Assembly (NCBI GenBank): GCA_964019695.1
Contig: OZ026528.1
Span: 52,730,495 to 52,794,494 of the forward strand
Length of the DNA: 64,000 nt
Reading direction: 5' to 3'
DNA from: Loripinus fragilis
Taxonomy: Eukaryota > Mollusca > Bivalvia > Lucinida > Lucinidae
In this document: piece after piece, positions 54,069 to 64,000 of the stretch
Layout: every line of letters begins with the position of its first letter
Position numbering within the stretch: the stretch's first letter is position 1
The notes under the pieces: model-generated
The model's input: the letters and a program-made list of their open reading frames with translations, nothing else
What the model was told of the DNA's origin: nothing
Database searches by the model: none
Translations under genes and position numbers: made by a program

Positions 54069-55547
54069 AACATCGCTTACTGTATCTACTTCTTATCTAA
54101 TTAAAATGTCTATGTAGCAAACCGTGTGTACCCCGATCTGGGTCCACACTTTTTGAGTGCAGAATTAGTCCTTGATGTAAGCATTTAAATGCTGCAGACA
54201 ACTTCAGCAGAAATACAGCTTCTTCTGATGCAATTTTAATAGCAGGTGAAGGGTTGATGATTAGTGTAATGTACACAACACGTAATAGTTTTTTATCAGG
54301 TTCATTAAACACAGAATATACGAGTATAAAAACCTTGCATGATAAGAGTAGGGTGACGAAACAGATTTACAATTAGAAGTGCGATAAAACCTGCGTTTGT
54401 CCAAGCGGTTGAATAAAGTACCACAACTTGACCAACTACGTAACTCTACTCTTATCTAGCAAGGACTCTACCAACTTGAAGGATATAAGTAAAGAACACA
54501 TATATTTCCACATACAATATTGCAACACCTGACATGCCATAGTTCATTAAACTACGAATAAATACCAAGGATATAAGTAAAGAAGAAATGCATATATGGA
54601 GTTACATTAATTTTATCTAGAGCTCTTTATACATTTAAAAAAAATCACCAACATATGGGCTTCTTCACTGGAAAACTGACTGGTGCTTACAAATAACAAG
54701 CATACATATCAGCAGTTTGCTCATCAACTGTATCAAATGCTTTCATGAAAAAAAAGAAACGTCACCTGTATTGTCCCTGAAATTGTTACTCCAGAATAAC
54801 AATATGCGTTTTTTTGCCTGGTAGACAACACTACATGATTTCCTTGTTCCATCATTCATGGCAGAAAAATCAAACAACGACTGAAAATGTATCAAACAGC
54901 GAAACACATGCATCCCATATGAGCAACGACATACATTCTTATGTTTTCATAATCCACAATTAGTCATCTATCAAAGTACAATTCAAAAAATTTTATTTGG
55001 GGAAGTATATCGTCGGATATATAGTCAGAATTCTAGTTTTACTGCGACCGGTTTTCGTAGTCTTGATAAATACAATCTGACATTAATGCTCATGCATTAT
55101 TGAATTTATGCAACTCTTTTTGGAAAATGAGGTAAAATGCACGGCAATCATTAAATTGTATCTCTTTTCATCAACTTCTAAGACCCTTTTGTATACTGAT
55201 GAATTCTTCCATCTGATTTGATACAATGAGATTGGGATGGTTCATTGTGCAAATCAAGGGGTCATCAGTTTGAATTTCCAAATTTAGATGTATTTAGTTC
55301 AGACTTGGGGTAAATTATTTTGAAAAGTAAATAATCATTTACAATTACATTGGAATTTGTTCAATTAAGATACATGTAGTGGCTTTTGGGCAAAGTAATT
55401 AATAACATCATTTACTTTGCAAAATGCAATTAATTACATTATATTAACATTCTGCTGTCACTTCAACATATATCTTTCACGTGAGTCATCAGAAGATGAT
55501 GCGCATAAAAGATCAATCTTTATATGCTAGTACTCTGAAATAAGTTT
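54069..55547. other. Intergenic, no firm feature
   Basis: A fragment CCCGATCTGGGTCCACACTT near 54131 matches the 62.5-62.9 kb tandem repeat. Otherwise A+T-rich and featureless. Confidence 0.45.
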
Positions 55548-55725
55548 TATAGGAGCGCTAAGCCTCAGTGGTAGAGTGTTAGACTTGGGCTCAAATGGTT
55601 GTTTGTTCAAGAGTTGCGGGATGCACTGTGTTGTGTCCTTAAGCAAGATACTTTGCCCTTTGCTGGCTTTACCCAGACAGACAGATAAACGTCCTTACAT
55701 CATTACACGACGGAAAAAAGTGTTG
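55548..55725 (+). mobile_element. Worn tRNA-derived SINE
   Basis: AAGCCTCAGTGGTAGAGTGT resembles an A box and GTTTGTTCAAGAG a B box. TGTCCTTAAGCAAGATACTT follows, a core I associate with animal SINE central domains. Tail near ACGGAAAAAAG. Confidence 0.55.
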
Positions 55726-57788
55726 ACTGGGGCGTGAAAAATCAATTAAAACGAACAAGAAATAAATTCCCATGAAGTTGATGTTCAAACCAAGCTTTAG
55801 ATTTTACCACAATCAATGCACTGTACCTCAGATATTCCCTTAACCTTGATTGTAAAAGGCTATGCAAAAAAAGAAAAAAAAATGTTTTCATAAGATTCAA
55901 TCAAAAGACAGTTTCTATGACTTTCTATAGAGTAAAAAAATTACATCCATGTCCATGTTATACAAGTTTCTGAAAAGAGATTATTTTATTGCATTTATGC
56001 AACGTATTTAATACATAAAATAATATAGGAAAAGGAATGTTCTTTAATTCAATTTATCATATTACATGAAAATTATGTTTATTACATAAATTACTATTAT
56101 TATAAAAATGCACTTTTGACAGTTAAATGTTACGTTTTTAATTGTTTTATGTATGCAGCGCAGTTATTGACATCATTACATAACATTACTATATAATTTT
56201 ATGTAAACCACTTTTATCTAATTTTATGTAAACCACTTTTTATCTAATTTTATTGAACGTTGTATAACTCCCACATACAACATCATATGGGCCTCGTCTC
56301 GATAAAACCTGTCTCCGGTGGTAAGCGAACAAAAAAGGTGCAGACGAGCCTGCGCATTGGCGCATACTGATCAGTGCCTTTGTTATTTGCGTGTTGAAAA
56401 GTATCATATCAGGACTTGCTACAAGCGAAATTGTAAATTTCTAGCTAGTCTGTGTAGCTGAGGAGACTTGTTAGAGTCCCATTTTTTCAGAAACCTCGCA
56501 GCCCCTTTGATAAGTGCTACTATTTGATTGGCGGTCAAGTTATGAACAATACAACAGCGCCAAATGGCCTTGAATCGCTCACCCGAGTTTTGTTTAAAGC
56601 TTATATAGTATGCACAATACATTTAGGAATTGTTTTATATGGGTGAGCCCATCCACATCATATCTCAAGTTTCATTTGCTGTCACGAAGATACAAGTGCC
56701 GGTCGTCTGTCAAGAGTTTCCATTAAAAAGATACAGAATTAACAAACGCAGCGGCCTTGCTAAATTGACGTTATATTTTAAGACCAGCTGGTAACGTGGG
56801 TATTTCTGATCATTGGAGGAAGCTAAAACCATTTTCAAGGGAGTGTTAGGTAACTGAAAACCAAAAAAGCATAGCAAATGCTGCAATTTTCTGAACTTTC
56901 TTAGAGAAATAAAGAACCTAGTTTTATCAATTTGACGTTTCGTATTAAAGCTTTTACGTCATCGCCTTTAAAAGGTGTTTCTAGTCCGTTTTTCTTGACC
57001 CACATTCACAAGTAAGACTGTTTGATGTCTTTCAACACATTCAGACAAATAATGTTGAACGAAACATCTTCACGGCTATAGAGTACGAGCCGAAAGCTAA
57101 AATCGAACGTCACCATTATCTCGCAAATGCGTCGCACCATTTTTCAGTAATTTTAGACTTTAATCAACCGTATCATGAGTTACATTGTAAGCCTATGATA
57201 TCTTTGTAAATTGATTTTTGACGTCATTGATGGCAGCTGATTTTTTTCAGCATGAAATCTCTATCACATCTGTCACATCACCAATATATTTTATAGGCGT
57301 ACGATGCATGAGGAAGATGAAATACCACCAAACGAAAAATCACATGCTTATCATTTTTGCATTACTTACGACGGATGTGAATTTTGCTTACTGACACCCC
57401 CATGCAACTCTTACTCTCCCCAAATGCATATTTAAAGGATGGCGTCTGTAAATTCGTGGTTTCATTTGCCTAAGATCCTGTTCTCGTCATTGCAATAAAA
57501 ATGTTCGATATTGTACAAAGATTAGCGCAAAAAGATGCAAAACATACGAAATTGCTAAACTTATTGTGCATAGTATATATAGGTATCAGTTGAAAGCTGA
57601 CCACTTCCCTGGTGACACCTGGGTGGGTTTTTTGGCCCAAGGGCCATAATTTGAACAAACTTAGAAGGGTAGATGTCCACTAGGTGATGCTACTAACCAA
57701 ATGGTAATATTCTAGGCCTTGTGGTTTCGGACAAGAAGATGTTTTCATATTTTCCCAATAGAAGCCTTTGTACAACATGTGATCCTGG
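55726..57788. other. Intergenic; one GCGCA-core repeat fragment
   Basis: GAGCCTGCGCATTGGCGCAT at about 56346 belongs to the palindromic repeat at 41.5, 49.2 and 63.8 kb. Nothing else is recognised. Confidence 0.45.
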
Positions 57789-58253
57789 GCTCCCATTCCT
57801 ATGGTGTATATGTTTCTCAGCTTATTCGTTTTGCTAGAGTGTGTTCTAATGTTGATGACTTCAACAAAAGAAGCTTATTTTTAACTGCTAAGCTATTAAA
57901 ACAAGGTTATAGATATCATAAAATTCAAAAAACATTTTCTAAATTCTACCACAGACACTCAGAGTTAATTGTTAAATACACCATTGGGTTAAAAACTCTT
58001 CTGCAACATGGCATATCAGAACCTATATTTTTGGTGATTTAGTTTATAAATTCAAACGAATTGTCGGAAAACCAAATTTTAGTGATCAATTCAAAAAGAT
58101 GGTAAAACGTTATATAAGGGTTGGATATAACTTGGATGTCATGCGACAGTCTGCATGCCTGGTTTTAAACCCAATCACGGTTTATAGAAATGGTTTCCTC
58201 TTTAACTGCACGACGGTGGGTCAGGATTCAGACTCTATGATGGATCTGACGTA
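57789..58253 (+). pseudogene. Penelope-like RT C-terminal fragment, frame-broken
   Basis: Reads SYGVYVSQLIRFARVCSNVD, LLKQGYRYHKIQKTFSKFYH and then loses frame near 58030, where the copy at 51-52 kb has YGDLVYK. The later frame gives LNPITVYRNGFLFNCTTVG and DSMMDLT with stop at about 58251. A one-base loss explains the break. The piece begins mid-ORF, as expected of 5' truncation. Confidence 0.75.
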
Positions 58254-58950
58254 AAGCTTCAATTGGTGGGTTGGTGCCTAATGTTTATCTGTAGCTGGAC
58301 CCACCGTGGCTCAACTTAAAGTTTTCTTTAGCTCTGACTAACTGTGAGTCATGAGCCATTTTCTTTGTTTCATCATGGTGTGTTAATTTGATTAGAGTGT
58401 TTCTCCATGATGATACATTGCATTAGTTAGAAGGCTTAAATGCGAGCTGAATATTTCTTGTACTTCAACAGCAGCAGAATCTAGGGTGAAGATTTGGTAC
58501 CAGTAAAATGCATTTAAGCCCCCCGGTGGCTTAGGCTGCTGTCCGTTCTAAGGCGGTGGTTCTGTTGTTGTTGACTTTTTGTTTATTGTTACTCCCATTG
58601 TGGCAGTCTGTAATTGTTCTATGTTTTGTTGTACGTTACTTTATGTCCATTCTAGTATTGCAATCATCTTGATTGGGAAGAGAGAGTTGGTTGCTTTGCT
58701 TAATTTGTCTCCCTGGTGTCTCGTGATGGTTGAGTGGCTCTTACTCGCGGTGCCTTGGGGTTGTCTGCAGTGTGTGATTGTGGTATTTTCTGATCATAAT
58801 CACTTACTATTTTTGGGCTATGTTTGGTCCCAGGGGCATAATTTGAACAATCTTGATAGAGGTTCACTAGGTGATGGTACACACCAAACATCAACACTCT
58901 TGGCAATGTGGTTTCAGACAAGAAGATTTTTTCATGATTTCCCTATATAA
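58254..58950 (+). mobile_element. 3' UTR of the second Penelope-like copy
   Basis: TTAAGCCCCCCGGTGGCTTA and CCGTTCTAAGGCGGTGGTTC parallel 52.75-52.8 kb. Well diverged from the first copy, so probably another subfamily. The block 58800-58930 repeats 57640-57745 ('aagggccataatttgaaca', 'ggacaagaagatgttttcat'). Confidence 0.65.
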
Positions 58951-58959
58951 AAGTAAGAA

Positions 58960-60895
58960 AAGGGGCAAAGATCAGGAATCGATACAATCAAGTACCACAC
59001 CTGACCCAGGATACTTTATGGGAAAGTAACAACCACAACCAAAAGCCATGATGTGAGTCCTTTATCAGCAGGTGACCACGAGGCAGCAATGAACAGACGC
59101 TAAAGGTTGACAAACACAATACATAAACTAGAGGACCTGAAGGTCCTGAGGCGCTCACCTGATCTCCTTAATAATGTTAAAATGGGTCAAGGTCATCTAC
59201 AGCTTATAATGAAACAAATTTTGTTTTACCATATATGGGGGTTGCAGCCATTTTGGTCAAGTGACCTAAAAATCTAATGAATAAGCCATCAAACAGCCCA
59301 GTGATTTCTGAGAAAAATATGTTCAGATAGGTGTGTGGCAGTCCAAATGAGGGGCCTTGGATAAAAGGTCACAGGTCAGCTTGACATTTGGTACTTAATA
59401 TAAAACCATTGTCTCAATAGGTTTAACTATTATGAATTCGGCTTAAACAGTTATAGAAAAATGAATATTTTAAGATTTTCTCCAAATAATTGCATTAGGA
59501 TCAAATTTGACCTTGCCACAAAATAGGTCAGTGTCAACCAAGATTCATCATTTGTGCAAACCTGGTAGGGCCCACATCCCCAATGCTATTTATCAAGTCC
59601 CAAAGCCAATGGCCTTTTGGTTCCAGAGAAGAAGAGATTTAAAGAGTTTTTACCATATATGGGCATGGTGGCCATCTTAGTTATGTGACCATAACAATTT
59701 GTATAAGTTTTGGCTAACCAATCATAAGGAGGTGTCATATGAAATTTAATTTCAATTGGCCAAGTGGTTTCTGAGAAAACTATGTTTTAATATGTTGATG
59801 GGACTCCAATATGAGCCACCATGGCTGAAAGGTCAAAGGTCAACCTTGACCTTTGAAACTTATCTATAGACACTAGATTGAACAAATCAAGTGAGAATAA
59901 TGACTTTGGCTTCCACAGTATTAAAAAAAAAACACTTTTCAAAAAAGAATCCCATTTAAATGCATTAGGAAGCAAATTTGGCCTTGACGTTAAGTAGATC
60001 AAGGTCAACCTAGGATCATCATTTGAACAAACTTGGTAGGCCCCACGTCCCCAATGCTACATACCAAGTCTCAAGGTCACTGGCCTTCTGGTTCTGGAGA
60101 AGAAGATTTTTAAAAGTTTTTCACCAAATATGGGCATGGCGGCCATCTTTGTTAAGTGACCAAAATATTTTGTATTAATTTTGGCCAACTTATCGTAAGG
60201 AGTCTTCTCATGAAATTTGAGTTCAATAGGGCGAATGGTTTGTGAGAAAACTATGTTTTAATATATTGATGGGACCACAATGTGAGTGACCTTGGCTGAA
60301 AGGGCAAAGGTTAACCTTGACCTTTGAAACTTATTTATAGCCATTGTCTCATTAGTTTTAACATATCACGTAAGAATAATCACTTTGGCTTTAACAGTAT
60401 TCAAAAAATCAACTTTTCAAAAAAAATCCCATTTAAGTGCATTAGGAAGCAAATTTGACCTTGACGTTAAGTAGGTCAAGGTCAACCTAGGATCATTATT
60501 TGAACAAACTTGGTAGGCCCAACACCCCCAATGCTACATACCAAGTCCTAAGGTCATCAGCCTTCTGGTTCTGGAGAAGAAGATTTTTAAAGGGTTTTTA
60601 CCATATATGGGCATGGCGGCCATCTTGGTCATGTGACCAAAACCATTTGAACAAAATTTCGTTCCCGTGTCCTAAGGAGTCTCCATATAAAATTTGAGCT
60701 CAAATGGTCCAGTGGTTTTAGAGGAGAAGATGTTTGAAAATGTTGACATACGACGGACGACGGACGGACGCCGGAGTCACTGGTATACTATTAGCTCACC
60801 CATAACCCTTCGGCTCAGGTGAGCTAATAACACAAATGATCCACAAAAGAAGTACCGCCTTAGAACGGTCCGTAAAAGACTGTGTAAAACATGTC
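58960..60895 (-). mobile_element. Inverted Penelope-like 3' end, split by a 1.7-kb insertion
   Basis: GGCAAAGATCAGGAATCGAT at 58974 and CAGGTGACCACGAGG are complements of the 3' UTR at 52.9-53.0 kb. The series stops at 59136 and resumes at 60832 with ATGATCCACAAAAGAAGTAC then CGCCTTAGAACGG. It is therefore one fragment, interrupted by 59137-60831. Confidence 0.75.
59137..60831. mobile_element. 1.7-kb element of ~475-bp tandem modules
   Basis: Modules recur every 471-477 bp: 'gagaagaagatttttaaa' at 59625, 60096 and 60573; 'ccttgacctttgaaactta' at 59844 and 60315; 'gggcatggcggccatctt'. Left end GGTCCTGAGGCGCTCACCTG, right end GACGGACGGACGCC then CGGCTCAGGTGAGCTAATAA. Same family as 2281-2850 and 18140-18620. 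No protein frame. Confidence 0.75.
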
Positions 60896-61078
60896 ACCCC
60901 CAGGGCAGGTCTAGTTTTTGCCCAAGGATCATTCATGCACAGTTTGGTAATATGCCAACCAGTAGTTTAGGATATGTCTTTCAAAGCAATTGTTGATGAC
61001 GGAGGACGCAGAGCGCATGACGGACATCCAATGATAACAATAGCTCACCATGAGCCAATGGCCCAGGTGAGCTAATAA
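60896..61078. repeat. End fragment of the same element family
   Basis: GACGGAGGACGCAGAGCGCATGAC (split here: GACGGAGGAC, GCGCATGACGG) then AATAGCTCACC and CCCAGGTGAGCTAATAACA repeat the right end of the neighbouring element. Confidence 0.6.
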
Positions 61079-61954
61079 CATTTCTGTGACTGTACATGCT
61101 ATAGATATGTAGAGATAAACATGTAACATGGGTTTCAATTATAGGTAAGTACAAAATACAAAATCTTCAACGATATAAACTTAGGATAATAACAAAATGA
61201 ATTAAACCCCCACAAATTTTACATGCTAAACTAACAAAATTGTTGAAACTAGTAGGAAGTTATTCACTTGGGGCGTGGTTTCCAGTTGTTTGCTACGAGA
61301 TACATGCCTATAGTGAATAACTGACATAGCAGTTTACAACAGTTTGGTATTTGACTATTATCGATGGTCATGCTTAGTGATAAACACAGCAACCTCTGTA
61401 GGTAATTACCATACATGGTTTGACTCAACCTTTATTACCTGTATAAGAGGTTAGAGTATACACATTTCTATTGACAAACACTATGCTCATGATACAAAAT
61501 CTTGGAATGAATGTACAAAATACAAATCCCTCTTGAAAGTACACTAGTATATATGTTTACTTCTAAATAAACATATCAATGAACAAATCACAATTTCTAC
61601 AATCGTAGACAGTAAAACAAAGTATTCAACATGTCACAGTTTGCTATTTGCATCGAAGTGTTTCTATCATTCTGCTTGCAAAAATGTATAGTCCAAAATA
61701 ATCGTACATTATAGTACAAAATAAAAGCCCATTACACATTTCCAGCTATTTTTTATTTTTACTTTTTCCTGTACTACTTAGAATACTTAAAGTTATAAGT
61801 TTGTAGATGATAAAATGCAAGTCACTCAAAACATGTTCGACTTGAGAACCATATGTAATTGTGTAAATAATTTATTGTATAAAGCTATTTGGCCATATTT
61901 ATAATTAAGTGTTATAGTTTTTATAAGCAGGTGAAAGTGTATGCGAAGTTGAGT
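61079..61954. other. Intergenic, nothing recognised
   Basis: A+T-rich, no repeat family or gene-like frame recognised. Confidence 0.45.
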
Positions 61955-62365
61955 ATAGATTCCTGATCTTTGCCCCCTTTCTTAAATTGAGCAGGAAAAA
62001 AGTCTAATAACCTCTAGCAAAAATTAAGCTACATGTGAACAACAACAGCTTAACGGCCTGGGCAGTTGGTCGTCAGCTGGAAAATTTTATATTTAAAACT
62101 TTCCAAATGATAGAAATAAATATGTCAAACAAAAGGAAGGAAGAAGGCAAAGATCAGGAATTCATGCAATCAATTACCACACTTAACCCAGGACACCGAA
62201 TGGAAAAGTGACAAAAACACAAGAAAACACTGTATACAAGACACCCAAGAGGTCAGCCTTTTCCCAACAGGTCACCACAGGGCTACAAGTAACAGACATC
62301 ACAGAATGGCAAAAATAAACACAAATAACAAAAACGATCCACAAAAGAATAGGATAAGAGAGGAA
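61955..62365 (-). mobile_element. Penelope-like 3'-end fragments
   Basis: GATTCCTGATCTTTGCCCCC at about 61960 is in the + sense, and GGCAAAGATCAGGAATTCAT at 62136 onward is in the - sense, running to GATCCACAAAAGAATAG. Two short 3' pieces facing each other, like the arrangement at 58.95 kb. Confidence 0.65.
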
Positions 62366-62516
62366 ATCATCACAACATAACTAAAAATTGTTGACTGGGA
62401 CGTAAGGGGTCAAAACAAACAAATTAAATTGCCTTATTGCTGGTGTCCTTTAAAAGGGTTGATTTTTTTCTTCTTTATATTGGTGCAACAGGAATCCAGA
62501 TGCAATTATCAACCGT

Positions 62517-62866
62517 TACAAGAATTGGTTGACAAAATGTAATAATACAATTACTTTCTAAACTCTTAAAGCGATAATCACAACAAAAGTCGTCTTATTT
62601 TCTCGTCTGCCGAAATATTTAAGAATCCTTTTTGGCAAAGAGTGTGGACCCAGATCCTATGAAGCAGTCTGTTCTGGGTCCACGCTGTTCGCTTACAAGA
62701 ATTGGTTGACAAAATGTAATTTACAATTACTTTCTAAAACTCACAGCAAAAGTCGTCTGCTTTTCTCGTCTGCCGAAATATTTAGGAATCTTATTGACAA
62801 ACAGTATGGATCCATATCAGACTGCTTCTATGGAGCAGTCTGATCTGGGTCCACGCTGTTCGCTTT
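62517..62866. repeat. ~175-bp tandem duplication with a hairpin in each unit
   Basis: Units start TACAAGAATTGGTTGACAAA at about 62517 and 62694. Each has AAAGTCGTCT, TCGTCTGCCGAAATATTTA and ends CTGGGTCCACGCTGTTCGCT. TGGACCCAGATC / GATCTGGGTCCA-type arms pair within units. Confidence 0.75.
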
Positions 62867-62956
62867 TATACTAAAATTTGACAATAATGTTAGGCAATTA
62901 TTTGCAGCAGACGACTTCAGCAGACGACATTTTTTTCTTGGCGCTTTAAGGGTTAA
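62867..62956. mobile_element. Right end of an AACCCTTAAAGCGCC-type element
   Basis: GCAGCAGACGACTTCAGCAG then GGCGCTTTAAGGGTTAA. The CTCTTAAAGCGATAATCACA near 62566 may be the left end, which would place the tandem duplication inside the element. Confidence 0.5.
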
Positions 62957-63138
62957 AATGATGTGATAATTCTTTTTAACTATCACACTCTCGAGAAAAG
63001 AAAAAATATGAATTTCAGAAACCTGCGCAGGTTTCATATTTTGTTATTTTCACAAGGTTCAACACATTTAAAATGACTTCTCCCACATGTTATTAGTGCC
63101 ATTACAATATGGACTGATCCATATGATCCAATGCAAGA

Positions 63139-63640
63139 GATTTTGGTACTAATCGTATATGCGCTAAAGCCTCCTTTGAATGCCTATTCAAATTCAGCGA
63201 GGCTAGATGTCTTATTTATGGTCTATGCCTTACTCTACTTCTATACTTTGTGTATGTGAGAAGTGAATGCTCTGGTGAGACTGTACATATGTGCTAACGC
63301 CTTCTTCAAATGTCTATTCTAATCCAGCGGAGCTAGGGGTCAATATTCGATCCAAGCCCTAATCAACTTTTATACTCTGTGTCAGCGATAAGTGAAGGCT
63401 CTGGGGAGATAGCGCATATGTACTTAAGCCTTCTTTAAATGTCTTTTCAATTCCAGCCGGTCTAGAAGTCAAATATTGGGCCTGAGTCTGCCTCTACATA
63501 TATACTTTGTATATGTGAGAAGTGAAGGCTCTGGTGAGACTGAACATTCGTGCTTAATTATCCTTTCCATGCCCTGTACAAATACACGGGGCTAGAGGTC
63601 TAATATTGAGCCTGACTTCTCCTCTTCTTCTATGATTTTA
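63139..63640. repeat. ~125-bp tandem repeat, four units
   Basis: Each unit has a GTGAGAAGTGAAGGCTCTGG-type word, TATGTGCTAA(A/C)GCCT-type word, CAAATTCAGCGAGGCTAGA-type word and a CTACTTCTATACTTTGTGTA-type end. Units start near 63139, 63257, 63382 and 63505. A fifth partial unit is at 63890. Confidence 0.7.
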
Positions 63641-63644
63641 GCCG

Positions 63645-63890
63645 CGAAATATGATTTCCAACAATGTGGCATTTTGACAAGTGTAGACTCAGACGAGCCC
63701 ATGCGGCCTACTTTTATGCTTAGAAACTCCAAACGATGATCAGCCAGAGCCTTAACACTCACGGGATATTCAAGCGACTAGCAAAGACTCTGATCAGACT
63801 GCGCGTATGCGCAGGCTGATCTGAGGCTTTGCTGGTCGCACATACCACATTGTTGGTAATCTCATGTCGCGGCTCATTTGTGTATGCGAG
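63645..63890. repeat. GCGCA-core dispersed repeat, inverted copy
   Basis: Reverse complement of the second half of the 41.2 and 48.96 kb repeats: TTTCCAACAATGTGGCATTT, CTCAGACGAGCCCATGCGGC, CTGATCAGACTGCGCGTATG, CGCAGGCTGATCTGAGGC. Outer ends AGCCGCGAAATATGATTTC and AATCTCATGTCGCGGCT pair roughly. Confidence 0.75.
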
Positions 63891-64000
63891 AAGTCAATGC
63901 TCTGGTGAGTCTGTGCATCTGCGCAGTCTCGTCTGAGCTTTCACTGCTCGCCAATGTGTTAAGTACACAAATCTCTTGAGCTGCCCTGATCTCTTACTTC

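Noticed and set aside
58579..58950. 123-codon frame with hydrophobic segments
   Set aside because: Lies in the Penelope-like 3' UTR, and its end is a repeat of 57.64-57.75 kb.

Overview
The window is eukaryotic and very probably from a bivalve mollusc. The evidence is split genes with GT/AG introns, about 61% A+T sequence, tRNA-derived SINEs ending in a GACGTTAA-type tail, many foldback elements, and two host genes of types I associate with molluscan genomes. The species cannot be named from the sequence.

Region by region: (1) Bases 1-27561, + strand, hold most of one split gene for a HECT E3 ubiquitin ligase resembling the molluscan 'G2/M phase-specific E3 ligase-like' (G2E3-like) proteins. 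I place eleven exons. They encode a SAM-like domain split by the first intron, a conserved GGGTR-type module, a 63-bp coding minisatellite, three small in-phase exons, a ubiquitin-interacting motif, and a HECT domain with its catalytic Cys in the last exon. Two exons carry a one-base frame break, each at an A or T homopolymer. The introns are full of SINEs, foldbacks and tandem modules. (2) 27.6-33.1 kb is intergenic with SINEs and an internally repeated element. (3) 33.1-40.7 kb, - strand, is a two-exon DDE integrase-core gene. Its 6.4-kb intron is a foldback hot spot with a 603-bp tandem duplication, inverted modules and many TGACGTCA motifs. A 21-bp palindromic array (40694-41136) starts 30 bp upstream of its ATG. 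(4) 41.2-45.3 kb holds minisatellites and a TA-flanked inverted-repeat element inserted in a tandem repeat. (5) 45.4-48.66 kb is a 5'-truncated LINE with a frame break. (6) 50.7-53.5 kb is a Penelope-like reverse transcriptase flanked by two copies of one foldback. (7) 57.7-62.4 kb holds further Penelope-like 3' fragments in both orientations, one split by a 1.7-kb element. (8) 62.5-64 kb holds tandem repeats and a palindromic GCGCA-core repeat.

I saw no rRNA gene, no convincing functional tRNA gene and no CRISPR array. The two host genes point away from each other across a repeat-rich gap and show no sign of joint regulation. The most distinctive items are the chimeric HECT ligase, the integrase gene with its palindromic array, and a set of foldbacks that share one short core. 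All homology calls rest on recalled family patterns, not on a search.
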